From contig NZ_JACYHE010000004.1 of NCBI RefSeq assembly GCF_021696945.1, forward strand, positions 62,001 through 126,000: a stretch of DNA of 64,000 nt. The letters are read 5' to 3'. The stretch comes from Streptomyces sp. JJ36. Its GTDB lineage: Bacteria; Actinomycetota; Actinomycetes; Streptomycetales; Streptomycetaceae. The translations under genes and the position numbers were made by a program. How positions within the stretch are numbered: position 1 is the first letter of the stretch; every line of letters starts with the position of its first letter. Positions 1 through 8,905 of the stretch are shown here, piece by piece. The notes below the pieces were generated by a model. That model had not been told where the DNA came from and did not search any database. It saw only the letters and a program-made list of their open reading frames with translations.

Positions 1-1
1 G

Positions 2-2242
2 GTGCTGCTGGTCGCGGCCTCGGTGCCGCACATGATCGGCGCCCGCGAGGCCCGCTCGGACGCCCGGGAGAACTACGGCGTGGTGGACCAGCCGGCGCCC
101 TCCGACCGCACGGCGCTCTACGTCTCCCAGAACACCCAGTACCGCGACGAGAACGTGCGTGGCCGTCTGCTGGAGCCCGACGGCACTGACCCGCCGGTGC
201 CCCCGGGCCTGCAGAAGCTCCCCGGTCCCGGGGAGATGGCGGTCTCCCCCGCGCTCCGGGAGCTGCTGCGCTCGCCCGAGGGCGAACTGCTGCGGGAGCG
301 GCTGCCGTACCGCATCACCGGCACCATCGGGGACCAGGGGCTGGTCGGCCCGCAGGAGCTGGCCTACTACGCCGGCGCAGAGGGGCTGGACCCGGACGCG
401 GGGGCGTACCGCATCGACACGTTCGACCGGGTCCCGGAGGGCGAACCCCTGCACCCGGTGCTGCTGCTCCTCCTCGTGGTGATCTGCGTGGTGCTGCTGC
501 TGCCGGTGGGCGCGTTCGTCGCCGCCGCCGTACGGTTCGGCGGAGAGCGACGCGACCGGCGGCTCGCGGCCCTGCGGCTGGTGGGCGCCGACTCCCGCAT
601 GACGCGCCGGGTCGCCGCGGGCGAGGCCGCCGCCGGCGCGCTGCTCGGCCTGGTGCTCGGCGCGGCACTCTTCCTGCCGTTGCGGCAGCTCGCGGGCAGC
701 GTGCGGGTGCTCGGCTTCAGCGCCTTCCCGGCGGACGTGACGCCCCAGCCGCTGCTCACCGTGCTGATCGCGGTGGCCGTGCCCGCCTGCGCCGTGACAG
801 TCACCCTGCTGGCGCTGCGCGGGGTGGCGATCGAGCCGCTGGGCGTCGTCCGCCGTTCGGTGCCCCGGCGGCGGCGGGTGTGGTGGCGGCTGCTGCCCGC
901 GGCGGCCGGCCTGACGCTGCTCCTGGCGCACCTCGACGACCTCGACACGCTGCACTCCCGGGCGGACACCTACCCGATCGCCGGCGGCATCGTGCTGGTC
1001 CTGATCGGCGTCACCGCCCTGCTGCCCTGGCTGGTCGAGTCCACCGTCCGCCGGATGCGCGCCCGCACGCTGCCGCTCCAGCTCGCGGTGCGGCGCCTCC
1101 AGCTCGACAGCGGCACGGCCGCCCGGACGGTGAGCGGCGTGACCGTGGCGGTGGCGGGGGCGATCGCCCTCCAGATGCTCTTCGGCGCGGTCGCCGAGCA
1201 GGAGACCCGGGACACCGGCCACGACACCGACCGCGCTCAGATGCTGGTGCAGGGGTCCACCGGCGGCGGCGAGGCGCTGGACGGACTCACCCGCCGGCTC
1301 GCGGAGACCCGCGGCGTGCGGGGCGCGCTGGGCCGGACGACGGGGTACGCCTTCCCCGCCGGGAAGGACCCGGAGGAGGTCGCGTACACCGCCATCACGG
1401 TGGCGGACTGCGCCACGCTCCGCGAGCTCGCCCGGATCGGCTCCTGCCGGGACGGCGACGCCTTCCTCGTCCCCTCACGGGACCACGGCGCCACCCGGCC
1501 GGAGGCGCGCCCGGTCCCGGAGGTGCGGCCGGGGACCCGCCTCGATCTCGCCCTCCCCGACCACCTCCGGTCGCAGGGCGGGGCCGAGCGGGAGCCGGAG
1601 CTGTGGCGGGTGCCGCGGGACGCCCGTACGGTGCCGGACCGCACCGACCCCACGGGCGGGGTGACCGAGGGCGTGCTGGTCACGCCGGAGGCACTGGACG
1701 TCTCCCGGATGACCAGCGCCCACGACGTGGTCTACGTCCGGCTGGACCCGGGCACCGAGGACGCCGCGGAGTACGTACGGAACACCGTGGCGGCCATGGG
1801 CCCGGCGGTCTCCACCCTGACCCTCCAGGACGAGGAGCAGAGCCGGGCGTTCGCCGCTATCGAGCGCGGGCTGCAGCTCGGTGCGGTGCTGGTGCTCCTG
1901 CTCATCGGGGCCAGCATGATCGTCTCCACCCTGGAGCAGCTCCGGGAGCGGAAGCGGCTGCTGTCGATGCTGGTCGCCTTCGGCACCCGGCGGTCCACGC
2001 TCGGCTGGTCGGTGCTCTGGCAGACGGCGCTGCCGGTGCTGCTCGGCCTGCTGCTGGCCGCCGTCACCGGCGTGGGCCTGGGCGCACTGCTGCTGCGCAT
2101 GGCCGAGCTGCCCTTCGGGGTCTCCTGGACGGCGCTGGGGACCATGACCGGCCTGGGCGGCGCGCTGATCCTGCTGGTGACGCTGGTCAGCCTGCCGGCG
2201 CTGTGGCGGCTGATGCGGCCGGACGGGCTCCGCACCGAGTAG
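2..2242 (+). CDS. FtsX-family ABC transporter permease, 5' partial
   Basis: Integral membrane permease of the FtsX/MacB-like superfamily, which couples a cytoplasmic ABC ATPase to extracytoplasmic work such as lipoprotein or peptide handling. The visible 746 residues run off the window edge; the first residues look like the end of the first membrane helix. After an external domain of about 120 residues come hydrophobic helices near 152-178, 206-228, 250-272, 298-312 and 325-345. A second external domain (about 400-620) and three C-terminal helices follow, which is the usual two-FtsX-domain layout. The stop is followed by an AT-rich promoter region for another gene. Its ATPase partner is presumably just upstream, outside the window. 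The family is clear, the substrate is not. Confidence 0.85.
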   Translation: MLLVAASVPHMIGAREARSDARENYGVVDQPAPSDRTALYVSQNTQYRDENVRGRLLEPDGTDPPVPPGLQKLPGPGEMAVSPALRELLRSPEGELLRERLPYRITGTIGDQGLVGPQELAYYAGAEGLDPDAGAYRIDTFDRVPEGEPLHPVLLLLLVVICVVLLLPVGAFVAAAVRFGGERRDRRLAALRLVGADSRMTRRVAAGEAAAGALLGLVLGAALFLPLRQLAGSVRVLGFSAFPADVTPQPLLTVLIAVAVPACAVTVTLLALRGVAIEPLGVVRRSVPRRRRVWWRLLPAAAGLTLLLAHLDDLDTLHSRADTYPIAGGIVLVLIGVTALLPWLVESTVRRMRARTLPLQLAVRRLQLDSGTAARTVSGVTVAVAGAIALQMLFGAVAEQETRDTGHDTDRAQMLVQGSTGGGEALDGLTRRLAETRGVRGALGRTTGYAFPAGKDPEEVAYTAITVADCATLRELARIGSCRDGDAFLVPSRDHGATRPEARPVPEVRPGTRLDLALPDHLRSQGGAEREPELWRVPRDARTVPDRTDPTGGVTEGVLVTPEALDVSRMTSAHDVVYVRLDPGTEDAAEYVRNTVAAMGPAVSTLTLQDEEQSRAFAAIERGLQLGAVLVLLLIGASMIVSTLEQLRERKRLLSMLVAFGTRRSTLGWSVLWQTALPVLLGLLLAAVTGVGLGALLLRMAELPFGVSWTALGTMTGLGGALILLVTLVSLPALWRLMRPDGLRTE

Positions 2243-2307
2243 CCGCGGGACGTGCGACTCCGGCACCGGCCGGTACAGGGGGCTGGCCGGGGCCGGGGAC
2301 GCACGTT

Positions 2308-2323
2308 AAAGTGTTATCACTTT
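2308..2323 (+). promoter_or_regulatory. Palindromic operator in SPFH gene promoter
   Basis: AAAGTG-TTAT-CACTTT is a perfect 6-bp inverted repeat with a 4-nt centre. It lies in an unusually AT-rich patch about 100 nt before the SPFH start, followed by a -10-like TAGACA. The form resembles GntR/YtrA-type sites, but that assignment is inference; no such regulator is in view. Confidence 0.55.
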
Positions 2324-2419
2324 GCTAGACAGATTCCGCTCGACAGGCAGAGCAGAAGCCGGGCGCGACACCGAGCCCGGCGCAGTGACGCGGCAGCGCC
2401 GCAGAGACGGGGGATCCCC

Positions 2420-3364
2420 ATGGCCGACACCTTCCGCACCGACCCGCACGACCTGCCGGAGATGCCCGCCCCCCAGGTGCGGGAGACGGCGGCGCACAGC
2501 ATCCCCGGCGGCCTGGCGCTGCTGCTCGGCCTGGTCGGCGTGCTGCTGGGCGCCGGCGGCATAGGACTGGGCGGGCTCCTCGCCGGCGACGGCACCACCG
2601 CCGGCGGAGCCGTGCTGATCGTCGCCGGAACGCTGCTGCTGATCGGGTCCGTCTTCGCCATGGCGGGGCTCAACATGGTGGCGCCCGGCGAGGCCCGCGT
2701 CGTCCAGCTCTTCGGGCGCTACACCGGCACCATCCGCACCGACGGCCTGCGCTGGGTGAACCCGCTGACCACCCGCACCCGGATCTCCACCCGGGTGCGC
2801 AACCACGAGACCGCGGTGCTCAAGGTCAACGACGCCTACGGCAACCCGATCGAACTCGCCGCCGTGGTCGTCTGGCAGGTCGCCGACACCGCCCAGGCCA
2901 CCTTCGAGGTCGACGACTACGTGGAGTTCGTCTCCACCCAGACCGAGGCCGCCGTGCGGCACATCGCCATCGAGTACCCCTACGACGCCCACGAGGAGAA
3001 CGGCCTCTCGCTCCGCGGCAACGCCGAGGAGATCACCGAGAAGCTGGCCGCCGAACTGACCGCCCGGGTGCAGGCCGCGGGCGTCACCATCGTCGAGTCC
3101 CGCTTCACCCACCTCGCCTACGCCCCGGAGATCGCCTCGGCCATGCTCCAGCGGCAGCAGGCCGGCGCGGTCGTGGCGGCCCGCAGGACCATCGTGGACG
3201 GCGCATGCGGCATGGTGGAGGACGCGGTCGGCCGGATCGCGGCACAGGACTTCGTGGAGCTGGACGAGGAGCGCAAGGCGGCGATGGTGAGCAATCTGCT
3301 GGTGGTGCTCTGCGGCGACCGCTCGCCGCAGCCCGTGCTGAACACCGGGACGCTCTACCAGTGA
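2420..3364 (+). CDS. SPFH/prohibitin-domain membrane protein
   Basis: Stomatin/prohibitin/flotillin-like scaffold protein of 314 residues, expected to form oligomers at the membrane. Two hydrophobic segments (about 32-52 and 63-85) precede an SPFH domain that starts with the typical '[17 protein letters not shown]' strand and runs to about residue 270. I chose the ATG after a weak purine-rich stretch, because the open frame upstream has no family character. The stop overlaps the GTG of the next gene, so the two are probably co-translated. A perfect AT-rich palindrome sits in the promoter region. The specific cargo or protease partner cannot be told. Confidence 0.88.
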   Translation: MADTFRTDPHDLPEMPAPQVRETAAHSIPGGLALLLGLVGVLLGAGGIGLGGLLAGDGTTAGGAVLIVAGTLLLIGSVFAMAGLNMVAPGEARVVQLFGRYTGTIRTDGLRWVNPLTTRTRISTRVRNHETAVLKVNDAYGNPIELAAVVVWQVADTAQATFEVDDYVEFVSTQTEAAVRHIAIEYPYDAHEENGLSLRGNAEEITEKLAAELTARVQAAGVTIVESRFTHLAYAPEIASAMLQRQQAGAVVAARRTIVDGACGMVEDAVGRIAAQDFVELDEERKAAMVSNLLVVLCGDRSPQPVLNTGTLYQ

Positions 3365-3717
3365 CGGAGCCCGGACCCGGACGGCGCCCGGGCGCCGGGG
3401 CCGAGACGGCCCCCGGGGAGACGGCCGGCGGGGAGACGGCCGGCGGCGGGGGCCGGGCGCCCGCGGGCGGGGGCGCCGGGGCCGACGGCTCCGGGGACGA
3501 ACAGCCCAGGCGCCGCGCCCCGCAACGGAAGCAGGTGCTGCTGCGGCTCGACCCGGCCGTCCACGACGCCCTGGCGCGCTGGGCCGCGGACGAACTCCGC
3601 TCGGCCAACGCCCAGATCGACTACCTGCTGCGCAAGGCCCTGGCCGAGGCGGGCCGTCTCCCCCGCGAGGCCCGGCCGCACCCGCGCCGCGGCCGCCCTC
3701 GCCGCGACGAGTCCTGA
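3361..3717 (+). CDS. Ribbon-helix-helix domain protein, SPFH partner
   Basis: Small basic protein of 118 residues. The first 60 residues are low-complexity Gly/Ala/Pro/Glu. The C-terminal part has an Arc/CopG-like ribbon-helix-helix pattern: a strand 'KQVLLRLDPAVHDAL' followed by two helices ending in 'ANAQIDYLLRKALAEAG', then an Arg-rich tail. RHH dimers usually bind DNA through the strand. The GTG start overlaps the SPFH stop (GTGA), which decides the start and indicates coupling. It may autoregulate the pair or act as an antitoxin-like factor; no toxin is adjacent. Confidence 0.75.
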   Translation: MTEPGPGRRPGAGAETAPGETAGGETAGGGGRAPAGGGAGADGSGDEQPRRRAPQRKQVLLRLDPAVHDALARWAADELRSANAQIDYLLRKALAEAGRLPREARPHPRRGRPRRDES

Positions 3718-3932
3718 GGACCACGCCGGCGCACCCGTGGTCCGGGCGGCCGGCCGCGGAACGGCACATGTCGGGCAGGTCGTGGCCCGTCGTGGCACCT
3801 CGCGACACCGCGGCACGTCGCGAGGGGCCGGCGGCGGGGGCGGGTGCCCGTGCGCGGAGCAACCCCGGAGTGCCCCGTGGCGTCAGCGAGGGGGGCCGCC
3901 CCGGCGGCGAACGGCGGACGAGGGAGACGCGG

Positions 3933-5936
3933 GTGACGCAGCAGCACACCGGTGCGCGCGATCGGCCCCTTCTCCCACCCGGTCCCGCCCTGCCGCGCCC
4001 CGGTCGTCGGCCCCACCCGCCGCCCGGGCCGGACACCGAGGACCCACCGGGCACCCGGACGGCCCCGGACGCCCATGACAGGCCGAAGTCCCCGGCCTCC
4101 ACACAGGACCCGGACGCGCCGGAGACTCCGGGCGCCCGGGAAGCCACGGACCCCGGACACGTCCCCGCGGGCCCGGGCGGACCCGGGAGCGGCCCGCCGG
4201 GCCGGCCGGCCCGGTTGCGGCGCGCCCTCGCCACCGCACGCCGCATCGCCCGGCACCCCTACCGGACGCCGCGGCCGGGGCGACTGGTGCGCCGCTGGCC
4301 GGACCTGACCGCGCTCTGCGTCGCCACGGTCTTCTTCTGGCTCTCCCTCACACCCTCCCTGGTCCCCCGGCCCTGGTATCTCCAGGGCGTCATCGGCGGT
4401 ATCACGGCGGCCATCGGCTACGCCCTCGGTGCGCTGCTCGGCTGGGCCGTACGGGCCGGACCGGGCCGGCTGCCGAGGTGCCGCGCGGCCCGGCGGCACC
4501 GTGCCCGCCTCTGGCAGGCCTACTACCTCACCGCCGCGCCGCTCAGCGTGCTCTGCCTCTCGGAGAGCGCCCGGATGCAGCGCACCCTCCGCCGCATCCA
4601 GGGCCTGCCGGAGACCCTGACCTGGCACTCGCTGATGATCACGCTGATCACGGGCGTCCTCTGCGCCGCCCTGCTGCTCGCCGCGCGTGCCGTGCGGCTC
4701 GGCACCCGCGCCCTGATACGGCTGCTCTGCCGCTTCGTCCCGCGGCCGGTGGCCGTGGTCGCCGGGCTGCTGATCAGCGTGGCCGCGGTGGCGGTCGGGA
4801 CCCGGGACGTGGTCTTCGACCGCGGGATCGTGGAGGTCGCCTCGCGGATCGCGGCCGCCACGGACCGCAGCACCAAGGACGGCATCGTGCAGTCCGGCTC
4901 ACCGCACGTCTCCGGGAGCCCGCACTCGCTGGTGCGCTGGGAGGACCTGGGGTACGAGGGGCGGAACTTCACCGGCTCCGTGCCCGGGCGGCGGCAGATC
5001 GCCCGGGTGACCGGCCGCCCGGCCCGCGACCCGGTACGGGTCTACGTGGGCCAGCGCGCGGCCGACGGCTTCGACGCCCGCGCCGCGCTGGCGGTCGCGG
5101 AGCTGGAGCGCACCGGCGGCTTCGACCGCGAGGTGCTGGCGATCGCCGGCACCACCGGCATGGGCTGGGTGAACTCCACCGACGCCGAGCCGCTGGAGTA
5201 CCTGCACGGCGGCGACACGGCGATCGTGGCGGTCCAGTACTCGTACCTGCCGAGCTGGCTGTCCTTCCTGGTGGACAAGGAGCAGGCCGGGCGGGCCCAC
5301 CGGGCACTCGTGGACGCCGTACGCGCCCGCTGGCTGGAGGAGCCCGCCGCCGAGCGTCCCGAACTCGTGGTGTTCGGGGAGAGTCTGGGCGCGTACGGCG
5401 TCGAGGCGGCCTTCGACGACGCGGAGGACCTGCTGGCCTCGGTGGACGGGGCCGTCTTCGCCGGCACCCCGCAGTTCTCGCCCATCCGGCGGGAGCTCAC
5501 CGAGCACCGCGACCCGGGCTCCCCGGTGTGGCGGCCGGTGTACGACGGGGGCCGCCACTTCCGCTTCGCGCAGTACCCGGTGACCGACCTCTCCCGGCCG
5601 CCCGGCCCCTGGGCGAAGCCACGCGTCGTCTATCTGCAGAACGCCTCGGACGCCATCGCCTGGTGGTCGCCCCGGCTCGCGGTGGAACGGCCGGAGTGGC
5701 TGGAGGACCCCCTCGGGCCGGACGTGACGGGCGAGATGACCTGGTTCCCGTTCGTCACCTTCTGGCAGACGACGGTGGACATGGCCGTCTCCTACGGCGT
5801 CGACGCACCGCACGGCCACCGCTACGGCACCGGTTCGGTGGAGGCCTGGGTGGCGGTGGTGCCGCCGGACGACTGGACGCCGGCGGACACCCACCGTCTG
5901 AAGGGCTACATGGACGCCCGCGACGCTCCGTACTAG
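3933..5936 (+). CDS. Membrane-anchored alpha/beta hydrolase (Abhydrolase_9 type)
   Basis: Predicted integral-membrane serine hydrolase of 667 residues. A disordered Pro-rich N-terminus is followed by several membrane helices (starting near 'ALCVATVFFWLSLTPSLV') and a C-terminal alpha/beta-hydrolase domain. The nucleophile elbow is GESLG, with Ser484. The layout fits the actinobacterial Abhydrolase_9_N plus Abhydrolase_9 family, whose substrates are unknown. I chose GTG 3933 because AGGGAG lies 6 nt upstream; an ATG at 3768 is in frame but adds only low-complexity sequence. It is convergent with the AI-2E family gene. The family is well supported, the biochemical role is open. Confidence 0.85.
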   Translation: MTQQHTGARDRPLLPPGPALPRPGRRPHPPPGPDTEDPPGTRTAPDAHDRPKSPASTQDPDAPETPGAREATDPGHVPAGPGGPGSGPPGRPARLRRALATARRIARHPYRTPRPGRLVRRWPDLTALCVATVFFWLSLTPSLVPRPWYLQGVIGGITAAIGYALGALLGWAVRAGPGRLPRCRAARRHRARLWQAYYLTAAPLSVLCLSESARMQRTLRRIQGLPETLTWHSLMITLITGVLCAALLLAARAVRLGTRALIRLLCRFVPRPVAVVAGLLISVAAVAVGTRDVVFDRGIVEVASRIAAATDRSTKDGIVQSGSPHVSGSPHSLVRWEDLGYEGRNFTGSVPGRRQIARVTGRPARDPVRVYVGQRAADGFDARAALAVAELERTGGFDREVLAIAGTTGMGWVNSTDAEPLEYLHGGDTAIVAVQYSYLPSWLSFLVDKEQAGRAHRALVDAVRARWLEEPAAERPELVVFGESLGAYGVEAAFDDAEDLLASVDGAVFAGTPQFSPIRRELTEHRDPGSPVWRPVYDGGRHFRFAQYPVTDLSRPPGPWAKPRVVYLQNASDAIAWWSPRLAVERPEWLEDPLGPDVTGEMTWFPFVTFWQTTVDMAVSYGVDAPHGHRYGTGSVEAWVAVVPPDDWTPADTHRLKGYMDARDAPY

Positions 5937-5987
5937 GGCAGCGGGAGCGCCCGCACGGGCGGGGCGGGTGCCGGTGGCCGGGCGGGG

Positions 5988-7427
5988 TCAGGAAAGCCGG
6001 GGCGGGTCCGCGTCGCCGTGGCCCGTGGGGGGTGCCTCCCGCCGGGCCTCCGCGCGGGTGGCGCGTTCCCCCGGGGGTTCGGCGCCGGCGGAGGCCGCCG
6101 CGGCCGAGGCCAGCGCGTGTTCGTGTGCGTACCGGCGGAGATAGCCGATCGCGGTGTTGGAGACCGCGACCAGCGGCACCGCCACCACCGCGCCGGGGAT
6201 TCCGGCGATGAGGCTGCCGCCCGTGACCGCGAGGACCACGGCGAGCGGGTGTACCCGCACCATGCGGCCCAGGATGAAGGGTTGCAGCACATGTCCCTCG
6301 AGCTGCTGCACGGCCAGTACGACGGCGAGCACCAGCAGCGCGGTGACGACGCCGTTGGTCACCAGCGCCACCAGCACCGCGAGCGCCCCGGACACCACGG
6401 CGCCGACGATGGGCACGAAGGCGAAGAGGAAGATGAAGACGGCGAGCGGCACCGCCATCGGGACGTCCAGGAAGTAGATGCCGATGCCGATGAAGACCGC
6501 GTCGATGAAGGCCACGATCACCGTGCCGCGCACATAGCCGGTGAGGGTGACCCAGGCGCGCGGTCCGGCGCCCGCGACCCCGCCGCGGGCCGCGGCGGGC
6601 ACGAACTTGAGGGTCCACGCCCAGATCCGCGGCCCGTCGTAGAGCAGGAAGAGCGTGACGAACGCCGCCAGCAGCGCGCCGGAGAGGAACTCGAAGACGA
6701 CGGTGACGCCCTCCAGCCCGGCGGAGGTGACCTCCTGGCTGTTGTCGCCCAGCCAGTCGCTGACGTTCTGGGCGATGTTGTTGATCTGCGCCTCGGAGAC
6801 GTGGAAGGGCCCGTCGATCGCCCAGCGCTTGAGCTCCTCGATGCCGTCCTGCACCCGGTCGGTGAGGGTGGGCAGGTTCTCCATGACCTGCCAGACCACG
6901 AACCAGCCGACCAGGCCCATGACGACGAACCCGCCGACGAAGGTGATCAGCGTCGAGGGACCGCGCCCGAGGCCGAGCCGGCGCAGCCGGGCCACGGTCG
7001 GCTGGAGCAGCGCGGTGATCAGCAGCCCGGCGGAGAAGGCGATGATGAGCAGGCTGATGGTGCTGACGATCTTCATCAGCACCCAGACCACGCCGGCCAG
7101 CACCAGGAGCCGCCAGCCCGCCTCGGCCGCCACCCGCATGCCCCACGGGATCACGGCGGGCGGCTCCGGCCTGGCCGCTATGGCGGGGGCGTACGTGGGG
7201 GGCAGGGGCACCCGGACGGGCTCCGCTCCGCCGCCCTCACCGGCCCGCGCGCCGGGTTCTTCCGCCGCGTCACCGGAGGCACCGGGGCCCGGGGACGCCG
7301 CGGGATGCTCCGCGTCGCGCGCGGGCTCCCGGTCGCCGTCCGCCGCGCGGGCCGCCGCCCGGCGCTCGGCCAGGCGTGCCGCCCACCGCTGCACGCCCTC
7401 GAGGGCCCGGTCGATCCTGGGTGCCAT
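5988..7427 (-). CDS. AI-2E family transporter (PerM-like)
   Basis: Polytopic membrane protein of 479 residues in the AI-2E/PerM family, whose members include autoinducer-2 exporters, sodium/proton antiporters and uncharacterised permeases. Residues 1-115 are charged and Pro-rich. The rest has about eight hydrophobic helices and the family's typical C-terminal pattern of a long helix, 'LQPFILGRMVRVHPLAVVL' and 'GIPGAVVAVPLVAV'. It stands alone. The family name should not be read as proof of AI-2 transport. Confidence 0.88.
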   Translation of the reverse strand: MAPRIDRALEGVQRWAARLAERRAAARAADGDREPARDAEHPAASPGPGASGDAAEEPGARAGEGGGAEPVRVPLPPTYAPAIAARPEPPAVIPWGMRVAAEAGWRLLVLAGVVWVLMKIVSTISLLIIAFSAGLLITALLQPTVARLRRLGLGRGPSTLITFVGGFVVMGLVGWFVVWQVMENLPTLTDRVQDGIEELKRWAIDGPFHVSEAQINNIAQNVSDWLGDNSQEVTSAGLEGVTVVFEFLSGALLAAFVTLFLLYDGPRIWAWTLKFVPAAARGGVAGAGPRAWVTLTGYVRGTVIVAFIDAVFIGIGIYFLDVPMAVPLAVFIFLFAFVPIVGAVVSGALAVLVALVTNGVVTALLVLAVVLAVQQLEGHVLQPFILGRMVRVHPLAVVLAVTGGSLIAGIPGAVVAVPLVAVSNTAIGYLRRYAHEHALASAAAASAGAEPPGERATRAEARREAPPTGHGDADPPRLS

Positions 7428-7665
7428 CCGTCCTCCGCCCCCGTGGGCTCCGCGTGGTGCTCCGGGAGCCTGCCGTATTTCGTATCCGCTGCCGTGTGGG
7501 GGACGACGTTACCGGCGCGGAAGGTTGCCTTCCGCACCGCACACGCCCCGAAGCACGCCGCCCCCGGCCCGGGTTCGGGCGGGGGCGACGTGCGGGAAGT
7601 CGCGGACCGCTCGGCGGCACCGCCCGCGCTCCGTCACGCGGCGGGGCCGACGGCTCGGCCGGGAG

Positions 7666-8364
7666 TCAGTACCAGTTGTTGGCCTGCCAGAACTCCCAGG
7701 CGCCGCACGGGCTGCCGTAGCGGTCGTTCATGTAGTTGAGGCCCCACTTGATCTGGGTGGCCGGGTTGGTGCGCCAGTCGGCGCCGGCCGAGGCCATCTT
7801 GGTCCCGGGCAGGGCCTGGACCAGGCCGTAGGCGCCGGAGGAGGGGTTGGTGGCCTGGTAGTTCCAGCCGGACTCGTGGTCCACGATGTTGGAGAAGCAC
7901 TGGAACTGGCCCGCCCCGACGATCTGCCGGGCCATCGACTGGACCTCGGCGACGGTGTACGAGGACTGCTGGGCGAAGTCGGTGCTGCGCTCTGCGGAAC
8001 GGCTGGCGGCGAGTTCCGCCTCGCGCTCCTTGGCGGCACGCTCGGCCGCGGCCTTCTCGGCGGCCTCCTTCTTGGCCGCAGCGTCCTCGGCGGCCTGCTT
8101 CCGGGCGGCCTCCTGCGCGGCCTGCTTGGTGGCAGCGGCGGCGGCGCTGGACTGCGCGTCCGCCTGCTGGGTGAGGGAGGTCGTCTGCACCTGGGCGTGT
8201 CCGCCCGCGGGTATGTCAGCGAGGAGCGTCGCGTCAGCGGCAGTGGCCTCGACGTCGTTCGAGGGGTCCTGCTCGCTTCCCGAGGCCACGCCGACGACTG
8301 CGCCGACGGTGGTGACCGCGGTCGCAGAGGCCACGGCGAATCCCCGGACCGAGATCCGGCTCAC
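7666..8364 (-). CDS. Secreted lytic transglycosylase (SLT domain)
   Basis: Cell-wall hydrolase of 232 residues that should cleave the MurNAc-GlcNAc bond of peptidoglycan. An N-terminal signal-like helix (about 8-28) is followed by an Ala/Glu/Lys coiled-coil region (about 75-130). The C-terminal SLT-like domain begins near the catalytic Glu in 'DHESGW' and ends 'CGAWEFWQANNWY'. I chose GTG 8364 because AAGGAAG lies 5-6 nt upstream; an in-frame ATG 18 nt earlier lacks a good ribosome site. The start overlaps the stop of a possible 21-codon leader ORF. The upstream region is strongly structured, so post-transcriptional control is likely. Confidence 0.87.
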   Translation of the reverse strand: MSRISVRGFAVASATAVTTVGAVVGVASGSEQDPSNDVEATAADATLLADIPAGGHAQVQTTSLTQQADAQSSAAAAATKQAAQEAARKQAAEDAAAKKEAAEKAAAERAAKEREAELAASRSAERSTDFAQQSSYTVAEVQSMARQIVGAGQFQCFSNIVDHESGWNYQATNPSSGAYGLVQALPGTKMASAGADWRTNPATQIKWGLNYMNDRYGSPCGAWEFWQANNWY

Positions 8365-8426
8365 ACGTCTTCCTTCCCACATCGCCCGCTCGTGTGACCG
8401 CGCGGGCGCAATCGTGCCCCTGGCAC
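8361..8426 (-). CDS. Possible 21-codon leader ORF coupled to transglycosylase
   Basis: A GTG preceded by a perfect AGGAGG (3 nt away, closer than ideal) opens a 21-residue frame rich in Arg and Gly. Its TGA overlaps the GTG of the transglycosylase gene. A 7-bp perfect hairpin sits immediately before the AGGAGG. It could be a regulatory upstream ORF, or AGGAGG could be part of an RNA switch. Expression is unproven. Confidence 0.3.
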   Translation of the reverse strand: MPGARLRPRGHTSGRCGKEDV

Positions 8427-8429
8427 TGG

Positions 8430-8610
8430 CCTCCTGTGTACGACGGCGTACACGGTCACGGAGACACGGGCCCGGTGGGGTCTCCCGAGGTACGGGAGCC
8501 CGCGTGGTTCCTCGGGCGGCATACGGCGGACGACTGTGGACTTGTGTGGTGCTGCACCCCTGGAGGTGCGGGTGTGCCGTATGCGGGGCCTGACAGGAAC
8601 CACACCCTGC
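8430..8610 (-). promoter_or_regulatory. Structured 5' leader of transglycosylase mRNA
   Basis: Two stacked long-range helices are visible. GTGGTTCCT (8504-8512) pairs with AGGAACCAC (8595-8603), and GCATACGGC (8519-8527) pairs with GCCGTATGC (8576-8584), separated by an asymmetric internal loop. A GCACC/GGTGC hairpin lies inside. Between this unit and the gene are a CTCCCG/CGGGAG hairpin and a perfect 7-bp hairpin (8436-8453) abutting AGGAGG. In actinomycetes, wall-hydrolase genes of this kind are often controlled by c-di-AMP ydaO riboswitches. I could not match the ydaO core motifs here, so this may be a divergent or different leader RNA. Confidence 0.5.
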
Positions 8611-8905
8611 CGGACGCCCGAGGGTTGAGGCAATTCTGCGCCGAGTGGGAAAGGTCACACGGGGTTTGAGGCTCACGTTCCGCGGAAAGACGGGCGCGGC
8701 CGGGCCCCGGTGAGTAAGCTGCTCGGCTCACCCGTCCGGAACCCGGCCGTCCGCCGTCCGTATCTGCACCTGTCCGTCGGCATATGTCCGCGTCTGTCGG
8801 CGCCCGTCGGCCCCCGGCGCCTGCGGAACCGCCGGCGGTGGCGCGGCGGCGCCCGGCCCGCGTGTCACTCCGGGGGCGGCGTGCCCGTGACCGGCGGCCG
8901 GGCGC

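Noticed and set aside
8430..8610. Definite ydaO c-di-AMP riboswitch
   Set aside because: Structure and context are suggestive, but the conserved core sequences were not recognised; left as an unclassified leader.
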